From Arbacia lixula (Eukaryota > Echinodermata > Echinoidea > Arbacioida > Arbaciidae): DNA of 64,000 nucleotides. A program made the position numbers and the translations under genes. How positions within the stretch are numbered: the first letter of the stretch is position 1; each line of letters starts with the position of its first letter. The notes under the pieces are model-generated. The model ran no database searches and was not told the origin of the DNA. It was given only the letters and a program-made list of their open reading frames with translations. Location of the stretch: assembly GCA_963669155.1 (NCBI GenBank), contig OZ022588.1:6720679-6784678 (forward strand), read 5' to 3'. This document shows positions 59,462-64,000 of the stretch, one piece after another.

Positions 59462-59680
59462 CTTTGTTGCTTGATGTATGGGCCTAAACTGTATGCAATA
59501 TATACGCATGGGACTTTCACCTAGTAGAAATGTTAAATTTGACCAAAAAATACACCACTACCCTTTTTTTCTTTCCGTTCTTTTCCTTGGGGGGGGGGGG
59601 GGGGCGGAAGGAGTGGGGGATCTTGCCATATGTATTGAAGTCTGAAGTATCGAAATATGTTTTTTTCAGGTGAACAAACA

Positions 59681-59686
59681 AATAAA
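59681..59686 (+). terminator. Candidate polyadenylation signal of the DUF6589 gene
   Basis: AATAAA 220 bases after the stop codon, followed by a T/GT-rich stretch (ATGTGATTATATTC). Confidence 0.5.
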
Positions 59687-60733
59687 TATGTGATTATATT
59701 CAAACACGAGGAGTGTTTCAACCTATTTAATTACCGCTTAAATAACAAGGGCATAAACGTAAAATTGGCAAGTAATCTATCATTCGAAATAGGGCTTCAA
59801 ACTCTGCATTATGATACACAAATTTAAATAGCTGTATGTTGTTATCTAGTTATCCTCATGTGCTTTCATTGCAGTGCATATATTATTGGTAATGCCAAAA
59901 ATTCTCTCTGTTTTCTCAATTGTCAGCTATAATGAACGACTGTGAGAGAATAGATATATGTTTGCGTATATTTTGTTTGTAAATACATCCGTGAATACAT
60001 AATTATGTGATCTGCATTTTGGTAGGTCAATTTGAAAATCAATGTAAAAGCGGAAATTGCTGATTTATTGAAATGAGCAAATTGATGCCAATTATATGAC
60101 AAACTCATATACTAAATGTTTAAGGGTGATCATGGAACATAACATCATGACTTGAGGTAATACTATGGCCGTCGTGCATACAATGCAATATAATGGACGT
60201 ATTGGTTTGTTTGTTTTTCTCAATACATGTAATTAATAGAAATACAAACCACTAACACGGTTATGACGCATCATAAGAAAGCAGTTTTCGTAATGGTTTC
60301 ATATATTCTGCATGCATTGTTGACGATACGTAACTTGGAAATCAATTATGTATGACGCATCGTATATTCATCAATCGTATTTACGCATGCACATACATGT
60401 CTAATGAGTTCCCAAAGTACATGCAGCTAGGTCCACATCTAAGCTGTTATGTAAACTCTCTTGAATATGACAAGCAGTGTTGTCCACTTCCTATCCGACT
60501 CTTTCATATCATTTCCTATTTATTTGTTTATATTGACATTCGATTTCAAGTAATGATCTTCCAGGGCACCTTCAATTATTTATTTTACATGTACTTATAC
60601 TACGATCATAATGATTTTAATCATGCTGAGATTGGACATTTGTTTTAGTAGGTGGCTTTGCAGTGCTGTGAGGAGAAGAGCAGAACGGAGGGTTGCTAAT
60701 GAGAAATTAATTAACAAAAGCGGAAAGCTTATA

Positions 60734-61755
60734 CAGCTTACTCTCGATATAACGAGGTCGTCGGGACCAGAGGTTTTTCCTCGTTATAACGAAACCTCGT
60801 TATATCCAAACAGCATAAAAAACAATAAAAAACATTGAAATATGTGTGCTTGTGTGTTCTTTGTGTTTTACTATGTTTTGATATCTATAGCCGCCTCGGA
60901 AACATGCGTTATCAAACGGGAAAAGGGGGATTGGAAACATGCGTTTTCAAATGGAAAAGACGATATATTTTTGCCCAACACATCATCTGACCTCGTTATA
61001 CTGTCGCCGTTTAAATAGCTAATTGCATTACATGACATGAATCTGACTTTCAAACCACATGCTTTCAATGTACGTACTCTGTGCGAAGGAGTATGCTCCC
61101 GTATGTGTGCAGTGTATTACGAGACACGTGTGTCTGGCTCCATGCGTTACCGATGCAAACATGTGCTTTCAATATACATGTACGTACGCTATGCGAAGGA
61201 GTACATGCTTGCGTTGTGTGTACAGTGTATTACGAGGCTCCATGCGTTGCCGATGCAAGACATGTGCTTCCAATGTACATGTGCGTACGCTATGCGAAGG
61301 AGTACATGCCTGCGTTGTGTGTACAGTGTACATGTATTACGAGGTGTGTGTCTGGCTCCATGCGTTGCCGATGCAATACATACGTGCTTTCAATGTACAT
61401 AAGCCATGCGAAGGAGTACATGCTCGCGTTGTGTGTACAGTGTATTACGAGGTGTGTGTCTGGCTAGCTCCGAGCTCCACGCATTGCCAAAGCAATACGT
61501 GTGTAAGAAGATTGCTTTCAGCCCGCTCGCCCTCAATTTTTTGTTCCTCGTTGTAACGGACACATTTGTTATGTTTTTCTTTGTCTTGGGGTCAACATGA
61601 AAAGCTTGTTATAACGAAATCTCGTTATAACCGTGCTCGTTGTAAGCGGCGTAGTGCACCATAGGTTTGCATGTAGACAATTTTGGGCCCGAGATATTTC
61701 CCTCGTTATAACGAAACCTCGTTATATCCGTGCTCGTTGTATCGAGAGTAAGCTG
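60734..61755. mobile_element. TA-flanked pogo/Tigger-like non-autonomous element, 1022 bp
   Basis: The left end CAGCTTACTCTCGATATAAC and right end CAGCTTACTCTCGATACAAC (minus strand) lie between TA at 60732-60733 and 61756-61757. Subterminal copies of CCTCGTTATAACGAAACCTC occur on both sides. CAG termini and TA duplication fit pogo/Tigger (family knowledge). The interior holds a minisatellite rather than a transposase. Confidence 0.85.
61059..61500 (+). repeat. Minisatellite of about four units of 100-120 bp inside the pogo-like element
   Basis: Units share GCGAAGGAGTA, GTGTGTACAGTGTATTACGA, GGCTCCATGCGTTGCCGATG and GTGCTTTCAATGTACAT. All three plus frames stay open for 120-165 codons because the unit lacks stops. 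The frames are cysteine-rich but not supported as a gene. Confidence 0.88.
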
Positions 61756-62581
61756 TAGAAACCATTGTCAAGAGAGTGTGGTTATGTAGTCCAAGCTCCT
61801 GGAAATAATAAACGTTACTTTGTTAGGTCATCAAACAATATACATGTATCTGAATTTTTGCTAATTTTTTTTTTAATTCACTCGGGCGATAAAATTTGTC
61901 ATACATGTATGCTAAACCAAATGACAATACATATATACAAATGTACTCGATTACCATGCAAGGACAATTACGTTCTGATGTATTTGGGCATTTTCTTTAT
62001 CGGTGTGCCATTATTGTGAAAATAAATGCCTTAAAGTTTCCCTTCATCTGTTCAAGCAAATAAGTCACGCAATTGAAATCAGTAAAGGACAAAATCATGT
62101 AATACAGAATGATATCTGGATCAAGTATATTTATTTAAGAAACGTTAGTAATATGTATGGAGAGAAAGTAGAAAGTAGAGATAAATGTGAGATAACCATG
62201 TAATGTTCAGAACAATACTGAAGGGAGGAGGTAAGTATCACATTATGTCTACAATGAAAAGAAGATACGTAGAATAAAGAGGATAAGTGTGAGTGCATGC
62301 ATGTTGAGTGTGTATGAGCATGGTATGCGCGAAGTATTTTGTCTGCTCTTATTAAACTGGCAGTTTCTTATCCTCTTCTGAACTTCCCCCTCTCTTCCCT
62401 TTGTCCTCCTCCACCTCCCATGCATACTTCATCTCTCTCGTTTCTACTCTCTCGATGTTGTGCATAATGCGTATGTGTCCACAATAATTACATGTATGTG
62501 AGTAAATAAGCGTACGTTGGTGTGTGTATGTGTATAGAATAGAAAGCAAGTTCAGTAAGATGGTTGTTGTTGCTGATGTGT

Positions 62582-62588
62582 GTATGTA

Positions 62589-62625
<37 letters not shown>
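62582..62625. repeat. (GT)n microsatellite
   Basis: GTAT/GT dinucleotide run. The His-Thr frame on the other strand is an artefact. Confidence 0.95.
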
Positions 62626-63304
62626 CTACTTATACTCATCGTTCACTCTGTTAAAATAAATGACTTCCTTACCTAAATGTCACCTTCTTTGCTATTGCTC
62701 CATTTAAAGAGATTTTCCTCGCACCGTTTGTCTCGCTCTAAACCACGCCTATTGTCACTTCACCCCTTCTATTCAACCCCACCCCTCTCCTCTTCACTCT
62801 CTCATCGTGTAGTATGTTACCTCTCCACACTAGATATAATCTTGTCCCCCTCCTTCTCTCCCCCTGTCACGTACATAGCCACGCCGTGAGGATGTTAGCA
62901 TTGCATCTAAATACGAATGGAACAATCTTCATGTTTATGGTAGGGAGAGATACAGCGTTTTAATCGCATTGCAGTTATTTCTATCGATCGGGCCTCCATC
63001 GTATCAAGAACATTATATAAATCAATCCTGTGAAACAGTGTTACCACCGCTATCCCTTACAACATTACAATGTGTCCATGCAGATTGGCAATTTTTTAAA
63101 CACGCGTATTAATTTTACCATGTCTACGGTTTCTGCCGTACAGGGGAAACAACTCATGACCAAAGTTTTTGAATCTAAAATCGAAATGCCAAACCAATTA
63201 AACCAGATGCACAAACATAATTACTTTATAATCAAGTCGCGTAATACAACATAGATACCCCCGAAATTAATAAAGATGCACTTGTGAAGGAGAGCAAATA
63301 TTAA

Positions 63305-64000
63305 AAAGAGCTATACATAAGTAGGCTGATACCAGTGCAACTATAAGACATAAGACGTGTAATATACATATGAGTTATAAGAGTACATACCATCGGTATT
63401 TATGAACTGTAATAAAATAAGAGATGACAAGACGGAATGTCAAACATTATTTTTAACTATTGATGAACTGTATCGCATTTATCCCTGTCCTTCTTCAAGA
63501 AATCATTTTGTAATAAATAAAACCGTATACATGTACATCATCTCACGAGTGTGATGTCCTAAAACATACATTCCCAACCGGGGTACTGGTTGTGCAATAA
63601 ACGGGATGTTGTGTAAACATGAAATAAAATTTAAATATACAAAATTTTGTCCCTTTTCAACTGACTAGAGTGCACTGTTGTAATAGTAGAGTACATGATT
63701 TCAATCAATTTAGTACGTTTAAACATAAGAACTGCAACAGAATAAATGCATTAATCGACCAGCAAATCATAACAAAAAGTGTTTTCTTACAATGTTCATG
63801 GAAATAAACATAGAGGGGAAAACTTAGACATCAGTTTGTGATGAATCTTATACATTAAGTATGCTGATACCAGTGCAAACATGATCTTTTTTTTGTCGAA
63901 CAAATCTTCACATAAGACGTGTTATGTACATGAGAGTTATATCATCGGATCAGCACATTAACGTTGAATAAATATTGAGCATAAATAAATGGATGACAAG
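63305..64000 (+). repeat. Diverged tandem repeat at the window end, period about 540 bp
   Basis: The block at 63317-63430 (AGGCTGATACCAGTGCAA, CATAAGACGTGT, GAGTTAT, ATCGG, GATGACAAG) recurs in the same order at 63856-64000. The second unit has extra bases after the first phrase. The repeat may continue beyond the window. Confidence 0.75.

Larger units (their letters stand above)
59462..64000. other. Region downstream of the DUF6589 gene with no recognised gene
   Basis: After the 3' UTR there is a poly-G run near 59590, an element at 60734-61755, polypyrimidine and GT tracts around 62350-62880 and a diverged tandem repeat near the window end. Open frames here lack recognisable domains. Confidence 0.6.

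Noticed and set aside
61037-61556. Cysteine-rich repeat protein of up to 165 codons
   Set aside because: Three frames are equally open over a minisatellite inside a non-autonomous transposon.
1-64000. CRISPR arrays, rRNA or bacterial operons
   Set aside because: None seen; the tandem repeats have no spacer structure, and the genome is clearly eukaryotic.

Overview
This is a AT-rich nuclear genome window from an animal. It has multi-exon genes with GT-AG introns, long introns full of small DNA transposons, microsatellites, and no operons. The dispersed-repeat mix (including a repeat starting with TCCGTCCG runs) and the protein similarity to vertebrate orthologues suggest a marine invertebrate, most likely a deuterostome such as an echinoderm. 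The species call is inference; the eukaryotic metazoan call is not in doubt.

Layout. Four genes can be assembled exon by exon with consistent splice phases. (1) CDK9, minus strand, 6852-10064, 4 coding exons, 420 aa: the P-TEFb kinase. (2) A KYAT3-type kynurenine/cysteine-conjugate aminotransferase, plus strand, 14129-30052, 14 coding exons, 469 aa, with a separate 5' exon that looks like a mitochondrial targeting sequence and a candidate TATA promoter near 12264. (3) XAB2/SYF1, the HAT-repeat spliceosome and transcription-coupled repair factor, minus strand, 34488-50964, 23 coding exons, 844 aa. (4) An intact 962-aa DUF6589-type gene, plus strand, 53339-59461, 6 exons separated by five phase-0 introns, with a ZAD-like cysteine pattern at the N-terminus and a C2H2 finger near the C-terminus. 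CDK9 and KYAT3 are divergent, KYAT3 and XAB2 convergent, XAB2 and the DUF6589 gene divergent. The first three are housekeeping genes; the fourth looks like a transposase-derived or still mobile gene.

Non-coding content. Introns and intergenic DNA carry several foldback element families: TA-flanked (mariner/pogo-like), TTAA-flanked (piggyBac-like), a pair of Helitron-like elements whose internal repeats carry many direct repeats of AGGTCA, a very short GC-rich double-hairpin element with 9-12 bp flanking duplications, tRNA-derived SINE fragments and microsatellites.

The most unusual pattern is that many introns of CDK9, KYAT3 and XAB2 contain tandem, partly decayed copies of the edge of the adjoining exon together with its splice site. 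The strongest candidates for a second look are this exon-edge duplication pattern, the short GC hairpin element, the AGGTCA arrays, the intact DUF6589 gene with its flanking tandem repeats, and the predicted dual-targeting exon of KYAT3.
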